Source: Acidobacteriota bacterium (lineage in GTDB: Bacteria; Acidobacteriota; Thermoanaerobaculia; Thermoanaerobaculales; Thermoanaerobaculaceae). From it: a stretch of 64,000 nucleotides of DNA. This document shows, piece by piece, positions 51,919 through 61,080 of the stretch. The notes beneath the pieces were generated by a model that was not told where the DNA came from, ran no database searches, and was given only the letters and a program-made list of their open reading frames with translations. The position numbers were made by a program, and so were the translations under genes. The first letter of the stretch is position 1. Each line of letters starts with the position of its first letter. The stretch lies in contig PMLC01000101.1 in the NCBI GenBank assembly GCA_003158745.1, positions 1-64,000 of the forward strand. Direction: 5' to 3'.

Positions 51919-54900
51919 TCACCGCTTCGGCAGCTTCGCCAGGAGCACTTCCACCGCCTTCTCGAGCTGCTGATCACGCCCCTGTGCTACTAGCGCCGGA
52001 TCGTTCGCTACCAGGTAGGTGGGGGCGAGGTGCTTGTTCTCCATGATGTCGCCCTGCGTGTCGACGAGCGCAACCTCCGGGATCCCGAACACCAGGTTGC
52101 GATCCTGCAGGCGCTCCCACCACACCGACGTGCACGTCCCCGGGACCGGCATGCCAACGGTCTCGCCGAGCCCGAGCTGCGTGTACGCCATCGGGAAGCA
52201 GTGGGCGTCGGAGTAGTTCCCCTCGCCCATGATCACGATCGAAGGCTTGGTCCAGCGCTGCGAGGGCTCGATGCCGACCTGCTGGCCGCGCGGCACGTCC
52301 TTCGCATACACCTTCCCGCTCAGGAACACCGTCAGCGCCTCCACCAGGTTGCCGCCGCCGTTGAACCTCGTGTCGAGGATGATCGCGTCCTTGTCGACCG
52401 CGCGCCCGAAGATTTCCTCGAAAATCTCGCGGTAGGCGCCATCGTTCATCCCGCGGATGTGCGCGTAGCCGAGACGGCCGCCCGAGAGGCGATCGACCTC
52501 CTCGCGGCGCGACCTCACCCAGCGCTGGTAAAGCAGGCGCGACTGCTCCATCCAGGAGATCGGCTTGACGCTCTCCTCCCAGCGGGCTGCGCCCTTGGGG
52601 TCGAACAGAGCGAGCCGCACCGGGGTGTCGGCCTTGTGGTTGAGCAGGGGGTACCAGTTCGCGCCCGCCGCGATCTTCGCGCCGTCGATCGCCTCGATGA
52701 CGACGCCGGCCTTGATCCGGGTCCCCTGCTTCCCGAGCGGACCGCCCTCGACGACCTCGAGAATTCCGACCCCGTCGCCGGTGTGCTTCGGGTCGGGGAA
52801 GAAACCGAGCGCGGCAGTGGCGTCACCTTCCTGGTGCATCGGCCGGTAGCGGCCGCCGGTGTGCGAGGCGTTGAGCTCCCCCTGCATCTCGGAAATCAGC
52901 TCAGCAAAGTCCCGGTCGTTGTCGATGTACGGGAGGAACCGGGCGTACACCGCCTTCATCGCCTTCCAGTCCACGCCGTGCATCTTCACGTCGAGGAACT
53001 TCTTGAGCGTCTCGCGCCAAGCGTGCTCGAACATGTACGCCCGCTCCGCCGCCGCCTTGAGGTCCATCTTCGCCGACGCCTTCACCGGTGACGTCTTGCC
53101 CGACTCGAGGTCTACGGTCGTCAGCCGGTTGTCAGCGAGGACAAATGCTCTCTTCCCCTCCCGGTCGAGCTTGAGGTGGGCCTCCTTGGCGTCGAGCTTG
53201 GCGAGGAGCTTGACCTCCTTCTTGCGCTGGACGTACTTCCAGAGGTCGAACCCTTTCTCGAACTTTGCGAGGTAATAGAGCGTCTCGCCGTCCTGCGATA
53301 GCACCGCGCCGCCGATGTCGGCCGAGTGCAGCGAGAGACGGGTGATCCGGTCGTCGAGACCGGCAAACTCGATCGTCACGGGCTCGGGGAGCTTCGGGCC
53401 CTTTGCTTCTTCGGCGCTCTTCTCCTTGCCCTTGTCCTTCGCCTTGTCCTTGTCCTTCTCCTTGGCCTTCACCTGGTCGAACGCGGCCTCATCGAGGCGG
53501 TAGCGGTCCCACGCCTTGCCGGTGAGGAAGGCGGCGTAGACGTCCTGCTCCCGCCCCTCGCCGGCCTGGGCGCGCAAGCCTTGTCGGTCGGTCAGCCAGA
53601 ACAGGACCTCGCCCTTGCTGGCCCAGTGCGGAAGCACGTCCTCGTACCCGCTATTCGTCACGTTCACCAGTTGGCCCTCGCCCGACGCCGGGATCAGCCC
53701 AACCTCGGACGACCATCGGGTGTGGCTCAGGAACTGCACCGCGAACCATCGGCCGTCGGGAGACCACTCGTACCACTGATCGCCGTCTTCGTACGAGTAG
53801 TTGAGGTCACCGGGAAGGATCGTGCGGCTCTTGCCGGTTTTAACGTTCAGCACCTTGAGCGTGGTGCGCTCCTCGAGGTAGGCCACCTCGGTCCCGTCGG
53901 GCGAGAAGTGGGGCTGGAACGCCTCGAGGTCGCTCTCCAGCACCGGCGTCTCCTTGAGCGCCGTCGCGTTGAAGAAGTTCGGCTCGTCCTTGTCGGTCAG
54001 GTCGGTGCGATAGAGTTTCCAGCTTCCGCCGCGCTCCGAGGCGTAGAGCAACGTGCGCCCGTCGGGCGAGAAGCTCACCGAGCGCTCCTGCTCTGGCGTG
54101 TCGGTGATCCTCTTCGTGGTCCCATGCTCGGTCGAGGTCACGAAGACCTCGCCGCGGGCAATGAACGCAATCTCGCTGCCGTCCGGGGAGACGTCGAACT
54201 CGGTGATCTCGTCCGTCACGTCGATCGGCTTCACATCGAGCGTGCGCTGGTCGGCCGCCACCGACACGTCGAGACGCTTGCTCTGGGAGTTTCCGGCCGG
54301 TCGTACCCAGATCTCGCCGTCGAACGCGTAGCAGAGGTCGCCCTTCCCGGAGGCGCTCAGGAAACGCACCGGGTGCGTCGTGTGCGTGGTGATCTGGACC
54401 GGATGCTGCAGGTCGGCTAGGTCGAGCCGCCAGACGTTGAACGAGCCGCTTCGCTCAGACAGGAAGAACAGCGAGGTGTCGCCGGGCGCCCACACCGGCT
54501 GCCGGTTGTCCACACCGGAAGGCGTGAGCTGCGTGTGCTTCCCGCTGGCCACGTCGTAGAGGACGAGGTCGCGATTGAACGAGGAGTTGTCATGCTTCCG
54601 CCACTCGTGCTCGAAGCCCTTCAGGTCCGAGTAGGCGATCCGTTTGCTGGCCCGGTCGTAGACGGCGTACGGTGCCGGCGTGGTGAGCACCTGCTCGGGC
54701 ATTCCGCCGTCGAGGCCCACCTTGTAAAGCTCGGGTTGCGCGGGCGTCGGAAACAGCACGTTGGCCGCGGCGTCGAGGATCGCAGCGGTGAAAAGCACCG
54801 CCTTTCCGTCGGGCGTGAAGCTCGTCGGAGTCTCGTCGGCCGAGTGGAAGGTCAGCCGCTTGGCCTCGCCGCCCTCGGCGGGCATCACGAACACGTCGAA

Positions 54901-55191
54901 GTTTCCGTAACGGTCCGAGGCGAACGCGATCTTCGTTCCGTCCGGCGACCAGACTGGCATCGTGTTGTGGGCGTCGCTCACGGTCAGGGGCTCGGCCGTC
55001 CCACCCGTCGCCGGGACCTTCCAGAGGTTGCCGTGGTAGCTGAAAACCACGGTCCGGCCATCCGGCGAAATCGCGGGATAGCGAAGCCAGAGCGCAGGTT
55101 GCGCAGCCGGCGCCGGCACGGCCGCCGCGAGGCACACCGCCGCGAAGAAACCAAACAATGCCGTTCTGAAGCTACGTCCCGTCTCGATCAT
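51919..55191 (-). CDS. Tricorn-like S41 protease
   Basis: 1090 residues; ATG 55191 follows CCGAGGAGGGACG; signal peptide ALFGFFAAVCLAAAVPAPAA. Residues about 30-620 are two WD40/PD40-type propellers (WLRYPAISPDGRTVVFSYHG, PVWSPDGTKIAFASDRYG, SVSFSPDGRTLLYASERGG). A Lys/Asp-rich linker and the C1 core follow with Ser776-His777 (ELNASHTG), then a PDZ domain (GTRIKAGVVIEAIDGAKI) and the catalytic S41 core with DAIILDTRFNGGGNLVEALT and nucleophile Ser994 in GEGNYSDAHCFP. These correspond to the Ser/His and nucleophile of archaeal tricorn, which trims proteasome products. The signal peptide makes this an exported version. Confidence 0.92.
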   Translation of the reverse strand: MIETGRSFRTALFGFFAAVCLAAAVPAPAAQPALWLRYPAISPDGRTVVFSYHGNLWKVPATGGTAEPLTVSDAHNTMPVWSPDGTKIAFASDRYGNFDVFVMPAEGGEAKRLTFHSADETPTSFTPDGKAVLFTAAILDAAANVLFPTPAQPELYKVGLDGGMPEQVLTTPAPYAVYDRASKRIAYSDLKGFEHEWRKHDNSSFNRDLVLYDVASGKHTQLTPSGVDNRQPVWAPGDTSLFFLSERSGSFNVWRLDLADLQHPVQITTHTTHPVRFLSASGKGDLCYAFDGEIWVRPAGNSQSKRLDVSVAADQRTLDVKPIDVTDEITEFDVSPDGSEIAFIARGEVFVTSTEHGTTKRITDTPEQERSVSFSPDGRTLLYASERGGSWKLYRTDLTDKDEPNFFNATALKETPVLESDLEAFQPHFSPDGTEVAYLEERTTLKVLNVKTGKSRTILPGDLNYSYEDGDQWYEWSPDGRWFAVQFLSHTRWSSEVGLIPASGEGQLVNVTNSGYEDVLPHWASKGEVLFWLTDRQGLRAQAGEGREQDVYAAFLTGKAWDRYRLDEAAFDQVKAKEKDKDKAKDKGKEKSAEEAKGPKLPEPVTIEFAGLDDRITRLSLHSADIGGAVLSQDGETLYYLAKFEKGFDLWKYVQRKKEVKLLAKLDAKEAHLKLDREGKRAFVLADNRLTTVDLESGKTSPVKASAKMDLKAAAERAYMFEHAWRETLKKFLDVKMHGVDWKAMKAVYARFLPYIDNDRDFAELISEMQGELNASHTGGRYRPMHQEGDATAALGFFPDPKHTGDGVGILEVVEGGPLGKQGTRIKAGVVIEAIDGAKIAAGANWYPLLNHKADTPVRLALFDPKGAARWEESVKPISWMEQSRLLYQRWVRSRREEVDRLSGGRLGYAHIRGMNDGAYREIFEEIFGRAVDKDAIILDTRFNGGGNLVEALTVFLSGKVYAKDVPRGQQVGIEPSQRWTKPSIVIMGEGNYSDAHCFPMAYTQLGLGETVGMPVPGTCTSVWWERLQDRNLVFGIPEVALVDTQGDIMENKHLAPTYLVANDPALVAQGRDQQLEKAVEVLLAKLPKR

Positions 55192-55294
55192 CGTCCCTCC
55201 TCGGGCAAAGTCTCACCGCCAGGCACCGGCGGCCCGTGAAGTCTACGTGTTTCCGGTGTTCGGGTTTTGCGAGGGAGATCCCGACCGCGGGCGC

Positions 55295-56374
55295 CTACGC
55301 GGCGCTAAGGCGGAAGACCTCGACGAGCATCTTCACGGCTTTTTCCATGTCGGCGACGGCGACGCACTCCTCGGTCGAGTGCTCGTTCTGCGCGCCTATC
55401 CCGACGACCGCCATCTCGATCCCGTGGTTGTTGTAGATCGAGGCGTCGGTGAACCCGGTTATGAACACCGCCCCCGCATCGATGCCGAGGGTCTTCAGCG
55501 CCTGCTTAGCGACACGCACCGCCCAGGCATCCTCGGGGATGCGGACCGCGCGGCACTTCTCGTCCGCTACGATCTCGGCCTTCGCCCCGGCGGCTTCAAC
55601 CTCGGCGCGAATCGTGCGTGTCATCTGCTCGGCGAGGGCGGCCGCCTTGGCGTGGTCCCCGGAGCGGCACTCGGCGAGGAAGGTGCACTCGGCCGGAACG
55701 CCGTTGCGGATCAGGCCCCCGTTGATCACCCCGACGTTCGCCGTCGTCTCGTGGTCGATGCGGCCGAGCGGCAGTGCGCTGATCGCCTTCGCCGCGGCGC
55801 GAATGGCGTTGATCCCCTTCTCGGGGTCCATCCCCGCGTGGGACGCGCGTCCGGTCACCTTGACGTCGAGCGCGACGTAGGTGGGACCGCCGATGACGAT
55901 CGTGTCGAGGGTGTCGTTGTCCATCAGGAACCCGCGTCGCGCCGTGATGCGCGAGAAGTCCATCGCCCTCACGCCCAGCAGGCCGACCTCCTCCTGCCGG
56001 CTGACGGCGAACTCCACCGGCGGGCGAACTGACGCGACGCGCAGCGCCTCGAGCACTTCAGCGATGCCGGCCTTGTCGTCGGCGCCGAGGATGGTGTCGC
56101 CCTTCGACCGGATGATCCCGTCGTCGCCCAGCACGGGCTCGATGCCGACGCCCGGCTTGACCGTATCGCCGTGGCACGAGAGCAGGATCGGCTCCGTCGC
56201 TTTGCTCCCCTTGGGCGGGAACGACGCTATCAAATTCCCGTAGCCGTCGAGCGCCGGCGCCCCGCCGAGCGCGACGATCTCCTTCAGAAGGTATTCCATG
56301 AATCGGGCCTCGTTCCCGGATTCCGAGTCGATCCGGACCATTTCCATGAACTGGCGCACCATTCGCTCCGACAC
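55295..56374 (-). CDS. M20-family metallopeptidase (peptidase T-like)
   Basis: 359 residues from GTG 56374 (GGGAGGTG upstream), cytoplasmic. The dinuclear zinc site is complete: His68 (LLSCHGDT), bridging Asp99 (ILGADDKAG), catalytic Glu128/ligand Glu129 (SRQEEVG), Asp152 (FLMDNDT) and His332 (QNEHSTEE). The dimerisation domain lies between (YVALDVKVTGRASHAGMDPE, INAIRAAAKAI). The pattern fits the M20B peptidase T/PepT2 group, exopeptidases acting on di- and tripeptides. It lies 103 bases downstream of the tricorn-like gene on the opposite side of its promoter and in the same orientation, so peptide degradation may be a shared theme. Confidence 0.9.
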   Translation of the reverse strand: MSERMVRQFMEMVRIDSESGNEARFMEYLLKEIVALGGAPALDGYGNLIASFPPKGSKATEPILLSCHGDTVKPGVGIEPVLGDDGIIRSKGDTILGADDKAGIAEVLEALRVASVRPPVEFAVSRQEEVGLLGVRAMDFSRITARRGFLMDNDTLDTIVIGGPTYVALDVKVTGRASHAGMDPEKGINAIRAAAKAISALPLGRIDHETTANVGVINGGLIRNGVPAECTFLAECRSGDHAKAAALAEQMTRTIRAEVEAAGAKAEIVADEKCRAVRIPEDAWAVRVAKQALKTLGIDAGAVFITGFTDASIYNNHGIEMAVVGIGAQNEHSTEECVAVADMEKAVKMLVEVFRLSAA

Positions 56375-56473
56375 CCAGCACCTCCCTCGCGGACCACGGC
56401 TGGGACGAAGCGTACGAGCTTCGATCTCTCAGAGCAACCCGGCCCACCGCTCGTTTTCCCAGCCACCCGCCTG

Positions 56474-56647
56474 CTACTTGCTGGAAACGGCCTTCCGCTC
56501 CTCGGCGGTTTTCTTCTGCATGTCGGTGTACTCCTCGGGCGCTTTGCCCGCCGCGTCGGCGAGCGCCTTTCCCATCAGGGGCAGCGCCCAGGCTGTACGC
56601 CCCTCGCGCAGGAACAGGCGGCCCTTGAGACCGAAGGTGCAGAACAT
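56474..56647 (-). CDS. Small hypothetical protein
   Basis: 57 residues from ATG 56647, with GAAGG about 10 bases upstream. Sequence: FCTFGLKGRLFLREGRTAWA, LPLMGKALADAAGKAPEEYT, DMQKKTAEERKAVSSK; a mixed N-terminus and a charged helical C-terminus. The frame is open further upstream but becomes Arg/Pro-rich shadow. I do not recognise it. It may be a real small gene or the tail of a lost one; neighbours on both sides run in the same direction. Confidence 0.4.
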   Translation of the reverse strand: MFCTFGLKGRLFLREGRTAWALPLMGKALADAAGKAPEEYTDMQKKTAEERKAVSSK

Positions 56648-56825
56648 CCGCTTGCCTTCGAGCGCATGCCGGAACGCGCGGACGGATCGGGACGGCTCGC
56701 GGGACAAAACACTCCCGCCCGGCCACGGAACCTGGCTGGAGACGCGGGCAGAACCCGCCCGCCGGGCCGACGTTCGATTCAGTACGCGATGCCGGGCGCC
56801 CGTGCACCCCGGAGGTACGAGTGGA

Positions 56826-57173
56826 TCAGTAGCGGTTGCGCCCGCCGCCGAAACCACCACCGCGCCCACCGCCGGAGCCGCTGCGGCCGCCGCCGTATCC
56901 TCCGCGGCCTCCACCGAACCCACCGCGTTCGGTCTTCGGCCTGGCCTCGTTGACCACGATGGCCCGGCCACCGATCTCCTTGCCGTTGAGGCTCGCGATC
57001 GCGGCCCTGGCTTCACCCTCGTCGTTGAACTCGACGAATCCGAAACCCTTCGACCGGCCGCTGTCGCCGTCGGTGAGGATGCGGACCGATTCCGGCGTGC
57101 CGCACGTCGCGAACAGTTCCTTCAACTCGTCTTCAGTCGTGTTGTATGACAGGTTACCGACGTACAGCTTCAT
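56826..57173 (-). CDS. Glycine-rich RRM RNA-binding protein
   Basis: 115 residues. One RNA recognition motif at 1-80 with RNP2 LYVGNL (3-8) and RNP1 KGFGFVEF (about 42-49), then a Gly/Arg-rich tail (repeats of GGGRGG) ending NRY. Bacterial RRM proteins of this plan bind single-stranded RNA and are often cold-induced in cyanobacteria and others. A second RRM gene at 60482 shares the fold and the VVNEAR end of the domain. The start ATG is preceded by GAAAGGGG. Its neighbourhood also has a DEAD-box helicase at 59008, supporting a role in RNA structure handling. Confidence 0.93.
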   Translation of the reverse strand: MKLYVGNLSYNTTEDELKELFATCGTPESVRILTDGDSGRSKGFGFVEFNDEGEARAAIASLNGKEIGGRAIVVNEARPKTERGGFGGGRGGYGGGRSGSGGGRGGGFGGGRNRY

Positions 57174-57346
57174 ATTTGAACCCCTTTCGCGGCCGCGAAC
57201 CCGGACTCTCTCCAGGCCCGAACATCACACCATCGCCCGTCCGCCTGACGATGTGTGGGTGAGTATAGCCGGGTTGAGGCGCACGCAACAGCGGGGGCCA
57301 CAGTGACCAGACAACAGCACACGCGAGCCGCGCCGCAAGTCTGCGA

Positions 57347-58627
57347 CTACATCGAGGCGTCCTGCATGATCAGCCAGCGACCGCCGCGCCGCAGGAAGAC
57401 GAGGAGCGTCAACCCGGTGCGCGCCGAGCCGTCCGCCGCCCGCAGCGTCCAGCGGGCAACCAGGCTCACGCCGTGGACCCGGGAAGGGAAGGCGTCTCCC
57501 AGCAGCGTCACCTCGGTTCCCCACGCCTCGCGCGCCTCGAGCGGCTCGAGGGCCAGCGTGCCCATCGCGTCGCGCGTCGGGTATCGAGCCGTGTACCGGT
57601 CGAGCACCGCCTGCCGGCCCCGGGCCAGGCCCGACGGCGTGAGGAACACCGCGTCCTCGTCGTAGACCGCACAGAATGCGGCGAGGTCTCCCCGGTTCCA
57701 CGCCACCGCCTGCGCCCGCAGGAGGTCAGCCACCTGCTCTCTTGCCTCCTTCGATTGTCGCTCGTGAGCCACGTGATACCAGAGCGAGCCTCCCGGCTCG
57801 TTGTCGTAGCGATGAGACGTCGCGATCGCCGGGTCGGCGAGCACCTCGTCCGCCGGTGCGAATCGGTACCCGCGCGACTCGAGCCACGTGAAGAGCGCGT
57901 CCCACTGCGCCGACCCCACCTCGTTCGCGTGCAGCAGGAGAATCTGCGGGATCGTCCGGCCGAACAGCTTCTCGCCCATCTCCGTCTGCGTCGCCACCTC
58001 GTGGCGCAGCGCCGCCTGGTACTCCTCGGCGATCCGCTCCATCCCTTCGGAGTCTCTCGCGCGCCGCGCCTGAACCCAGCGCTCCTCGTACGACCAGTCC
58101 TGATCGTCGATGGTGACGGGCACCGACATCTGACCCGAGTGGCCGAGGTACTCGCGCATCGCGTCGAGCTTCGCCACGGTGTTACCCTCCGTCAAGTAAG
58201 GGAACCGGAAGAACCGCACCGTGCGGCCGTGCCTCTCGAGCAGGCCTGCAAGTCCGGCGCGCCCTGCCTCCACGTCCGCGACGTATGCCTCGGCACCGAT
58301 GTCGGAGTAGTCGGGGTGGCTCTTCGAGTGGTTGCCGAGCTCGTGGCCAGCCGCGAGCCACCTCTCAAGCAGCGCAACGTCGGCGGGGCCGGAGACGTTC
58401 CCCCATATCACGAACGCCACGGCCGGCACGTGGTGCCTGGCGAGAACGGCGAGCAGGTCCTTCGTGATCCTCTCCCGCTCCGCCGGATCGTTGTGCAGGT
58501 GGCCCATCGCTACCGGCAGGTCGTCCACGGTAACGAGAAGGGGCCTCGACGGTGCGGGGCCTTGTGCCGCAGCAGACACGGCCGCTGCCACGACCCCGAT
58601 CGAGAACATCCTGCACAACCACATCAT
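57347..58627 (-). CDS. Secreted NodB-type polysaccharide deacetylase with C-terminal SnoaL-like domain
   Basis: 426 residues from ATG 58627 (GGGAGGTCACG upstream); signal peptide RMFSIGVVAAAVSAAAQ. The NodB fold occupies about 25-290: motif 1 TVDDLPV, motif 2 GHELGNHSKSHPDYS with the HxxxH metal ligands, motif 3 FFRFPYL and the late ILLLHANEVG. The last ~125 residues are a SnoaL/DUF4440 cone-shaped domain (DLLRAQAVAWNRGDLAAFCA, VYDEDAVFLTPSGLARGRQA, VLDRYTARYP). NodB enzymes remove acetyl groups from chitin oligomers, peptidoglycan or xylan; the fusion to a SnoaL-type domain is uncommon and could bind a ligand. Substrate unknown. Confidence 0.88.
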   Translation of the reverse strand: MMWLCRMFSIGVVAAAVSAAAQGPAPSRPLLVTVDDLPVAMGHLHNDPAERERITKDLLAVLARHHVPAVAFVIWGNVSGPADVALLERWLAAGHELGNHSKSHPDYSDIGAEAYVADVEAGRAGLAGLLERHGRTVRFFRFPYLTEGNTVAKLDAMREYLGHSGQMSVPVTIDDQDWSYEERWVQARRARDSEGMERIAEEYQAALRHEVATQTEMGEKLFGRTIPQILLLHANEVGSAQWDALFTWLESRGYRFAPADEVLADPAIATSHRYDNEPGGSLWYHVAHERQSKEAREQVADLLRAQAVAWNRGDLAAFCAVYDEDAVFLTPSGLARGRQAVLDRYTARYPTRDAMGTLALEPLEAREAWGTEVTLLGDAFPSRVHGVSLVARWTLRAADGSARTGLTLLVFLRRGGRWLIMQDASM

Positions 58628-59007
58628 CGTGACCTCCCAACGGCAGGTTTCGCGCCGGCCCGAAGAGAAAGGTAGCACGGGGACGACGCACCGCGCGCCG
58701 CTTTCCAGAGTGCGTTTCATCCCAGTCAAGATGCGGCATGGAGCAGCCCGAGAACTTGGCGACCGAGGTGCAGAACGACGGCCCATGTACCTCGCTTGCA
58801 AGGCACGCCGAAATGTGAGACACTCTCTCCGTCGCAGCTTCGACACTCTCCGTTGTGATCTGCCGAGGCCGCTCGAACATGGTGCACGGCCCTCCAGGGC
58901 CCGGACGGCAGCCTCGCCGGCAAGTCTCCCGTTCCCCAACCAGCCGGAACCGAACCCGACGGTGCGTCGCGCCCTGTGCGCTCGCCCGCAGAAGGACAAG
59001 TGTGCAG
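58628..59007. other. Divergent intergenic region between deacetylase and helicase genes
   Basis: No gene seen. The 380 bases form the leader/promoter region of the DEAD-box helicase. Helicases of this kind often have long regulated leaders, but I cannot point to a specific structure. Confidence 0.4.
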
Positions 59008-60366
59008 ATGAGCTTCAAAGACTTCAGTCTCGACCCCGCGCTGCTGCGCGGGATCTCCGATCTCGGTTTCACGGACCCCACCCCGATCCAGGTGGCCGCC
59101 CTTCCCGAGGCCCTGGCCGGCCGCGACGTCCTCGCGGCCGCCATGACGGGCAGCGGCAAGACCGCCGCCTTCGTGCTGCCGGTCCTACAGCGACTCAAGA
59201 GCCACGGCGGCGGCGGCGTCACCCGCGCCCTCGTGCTTACCCCGACGCGCGAGCTCGCGGCTCAGGTGCGGGAGCACGTCGTGATGCTCGGGCGCCACAC
59301 CAACGTGCGATCGGCCGCCGTCTTTGGCGGCGTCAAGCAGGGTCCCCAAGAGCGCGCTCTCCGGTCCGGCGTCGATGTCGTCATCGCCACCCCCGGTCGT
59401 CTCCTGGACCACATCGGCCAGGGATCGGCGCGTTTCGACCGCCTCGAGATCCTTGTCCTCGACGAGGCCGACCGCATGCTTGACATGGGCTTCCTGCCCG
59501 ACATCCGGAGGATCCTCGCCAAGCTGCCGGTGAAGCGTCAGACGATGATGTTCTCCGCCACGCTCCCCCAGCCGATCGTGCAGCTGTCGCGCGCCATGCT
59601 GACCAACCCCGCGCGCATCAACGTCGAGCGCCAGGCCGCACCGGCCACCGGCGTCACCCACGCCGTGCTGCCTGTGCCCGAGAGGCTCAAGGCATCGCTG
59701 CTGGTCGAGTTGTTCCGCCGGGACGAGGTCCGAACCGCACTCGTCTTCACCCGCACCAAACACCGCGCGAACCGCCTCGCGCTCCATCTGGGCAAGGCCG
59801 GCATCGCGTGCGACAGGATTCACGGCAACCGAAGCCAACCGCAGCGCGAGGCCGCACTCTCGGCGTTCAAACGCGGGCAACTGCGCGTCCTGGTCGCCAC
59901 CGACCTCGCCTCGAGAGGGATCGATCTGGTTGACCTGCCGCATGTGATCAACTTCGACGTGCCGGCGCAGGTCGACGACTACATCCATCGCGTCGGCCGC
60001 ACCGCCCGAGCCGAGGCCACCGGGAACGCCATGACCCTGGCCACCCCGGGCGACGAGCAGGCAATCGCGGCCATCGAGCACGTCGTGGGCCGCCGCATCC
60101 CCCGCCGCACGCTGGAAGGCTTCAACTACGCCGATATGCCTGCCGGAAACCTCGAGGTCCCGATCGCCGAGAGGATCGCCGCGATCCGAGCCCAGAAGGC
60201 CGGAGAGCGCACTCGGGCCCGGGCCAACGCCGAACGGCGTTCCCGGACGGGCACACCGTCCCGAAACGGAGGGGGCGGGGCCGGCAGTCGGGCCGCCGCT
60301 GGTGCGGGCTACGGCGCCGGTGCTCATCGTCGTTCCAGCAACCAGCGCCGGGGAAGCGGCCGATAG
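59008..60366 (+). CDS. DEAD-box ATP-dependent RNA helicase (RhlE-like)
   Basis: 452 residues from ATG 59008; GTG 59002 has better spacing to AAGGA and may be the true start. All helicase motifs are present: Q motif (FTDPTPIQ), I AMTGSGKT (45-52), Ia PTRELA, Ib TPGR, II DEAD (152-155), III SAT, IV VFTRTK, V ATDLASRGID, VI HRVGRTAR. The C-terminal ~60 residues are basic and Gly/Arg/Ser-rich (RSRTGTPSRNGGGGAGSRAA), typical of the RhlE group. RhlE-type enzymes unwind RNA in ribosome assembly, mRNA turnover and cold adaptation. An RRM protein gene follows 115 bases downstream in the same direction. Confidence 0.93.
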   Translation: MSFKDFSLDPALLRGISDLGFTDPTPIQVAALPEALAGRDVLAAAMTGSGKTAAFVLPVLQRLKSHGGGGVTRALVLTPTRELAAQVREHVVMLGRHTNVRSAAVFGGVKQGPQERALRSGVDVVIATPGRLLDHIGQGSARFDRLEILVLDEADRMLDMGFLPDIRRILAKLPVKRQTMMFSATLPQPIVQLSRAMLTNPARINVERQAAPATGVTHAVLPVPERLKASLLVELFRRDEVRTALVFTRTKHRANRLALHLGKAGIACDRIHGNRSQPQREAALSAFKRGQLRVLVATDLASRGIDLVDLPHVINFDVPAQVDDYIHRVGRTARAEATGNAMTLATPGDEQAIAAIEHVVGRRIPRRTLEGFNYADMPAGNLEVPIAERIAAIRAQKAGERTRARANAERRSRTGTPSRNGGGGAGSRAAAGAGYGAGAHRRSSNQRRGSGR

Positions 60367-60481
60367 ACCCGCATGGCGGGGAATCGGCCGGAGGCACGGC
60401 GCCTTCAACGTATGTCGGAACCCCGACGGCCTCGCATCCTGCATCATCAAGAGACGACCGCCGGAGCAAAGGAGATCTGAA

Positions 60482-60805
60482 ATGAAGCTCTACATTGGGA
60501 ACATTCCGTTCGAAGCGAGGGAGGACGAGCTGCGCGACCTCTTCACTCCCTTCGGCACCCTTGGCAGCGCAACCGTGATCGTCGATCCGAGGAACGACCG
60601 CTCCCGCGGATTCGGGTTCGTCGAGTTCGTCGACCCTATGCACGGCAAGGCCGCGATCGCAGGCATGAACGGCCAGGAGGTCGGTGGTCGCAAGCTCGTC
60701 GTCAACGAGGCGAGATCGCGGGATGGCGGATCCTCAGGATATCGGGGAAACCGCGGCTCTTATGGCGGCGAGCGCGAGCGCGACGGCGGCCGTCCGAGGT
60801 ACTGA
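60482..60805 (+). CDS. RRM RNA-binding protein
   Basis: 107 residues; ATG 60482 follows AAAGGAGATCTGA. RRM at 1-80 with RNP2 LYIGNI and RNP1 RGFGFVEF, and a short Gly/Arg/Ser/Tyr tail ending GGRPRY. Compared with the RRM at 56826 the domain is similar but the tail is shorter and less repetitive. Being directly downstream of the DEAD-box helicase gene, it is probably co-transcribed and may be its RNA-binding partner; that link is inference. Confidence 0.93.
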   Translation: MKLYIGNIPFEAREDELRDLFTPFGTLGSATVIVDPRNDRSRGFGFVEFVDPMHGKAAIAGMNGQEVGGRKLVVNEARSRDGGSSGYRGNRGSYGGERERDGGRPRY

Positions 60806-60809
60806 ACCC

Positions 60810-60854
60810 GCCGCCCGGGTACCGGCCGCGGGCGGCATGCGGGTCACACGACCC
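60810..60854 (+). terminator. Tandem hairpins after the helicase-RRM pair
   Basis: GCCGCCCG (60810-60817) pairs with CGGGCGGC (60829-60836), and GGGTC (60841-60845) pairs with GACCC (60850-60854). They begin five bases after the RRM stop codon. There is no T tract. Confidence 0.45.
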
Positions 60855-60872
60855 TCGACGATCCGCCTCGTT

Positions 60873-61080
60873 TAGGAGCTTGTCCGAGTAGTGGGGCGAG
60901 TCGCGCGCAAGAGGCTTGCGAGGCGCAAGCAAGGCGCGCGGAGGAAACCGATGCCGGGGCATCGTCGACAACCGGCAATGCAGTATGTGCCAGCAATACA
61001 CCTGTGGCCGGAGATTTACGACGGCACGGGGCCATTTGCTGCGTTGGTGCTCCTTGCCGAGGGTCCAATCATGACGTGAC
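60873..61080. repeat. Putative dispersed repeat or MITE-like segment
   Basis: It begins with TAGGAGCTTGTCCGAGTAG, a sequence I recall as the end of small dispersed elements in many Gram-negative genomes. It continues with a stem-rich CGCGCAAG...GCTTGCGAGGCGCAAG stretch and has no credible gene. The matching opposite end is not found within the window, so the element may be truncated at the start of the gene at 61081. Confidence 0.35.
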
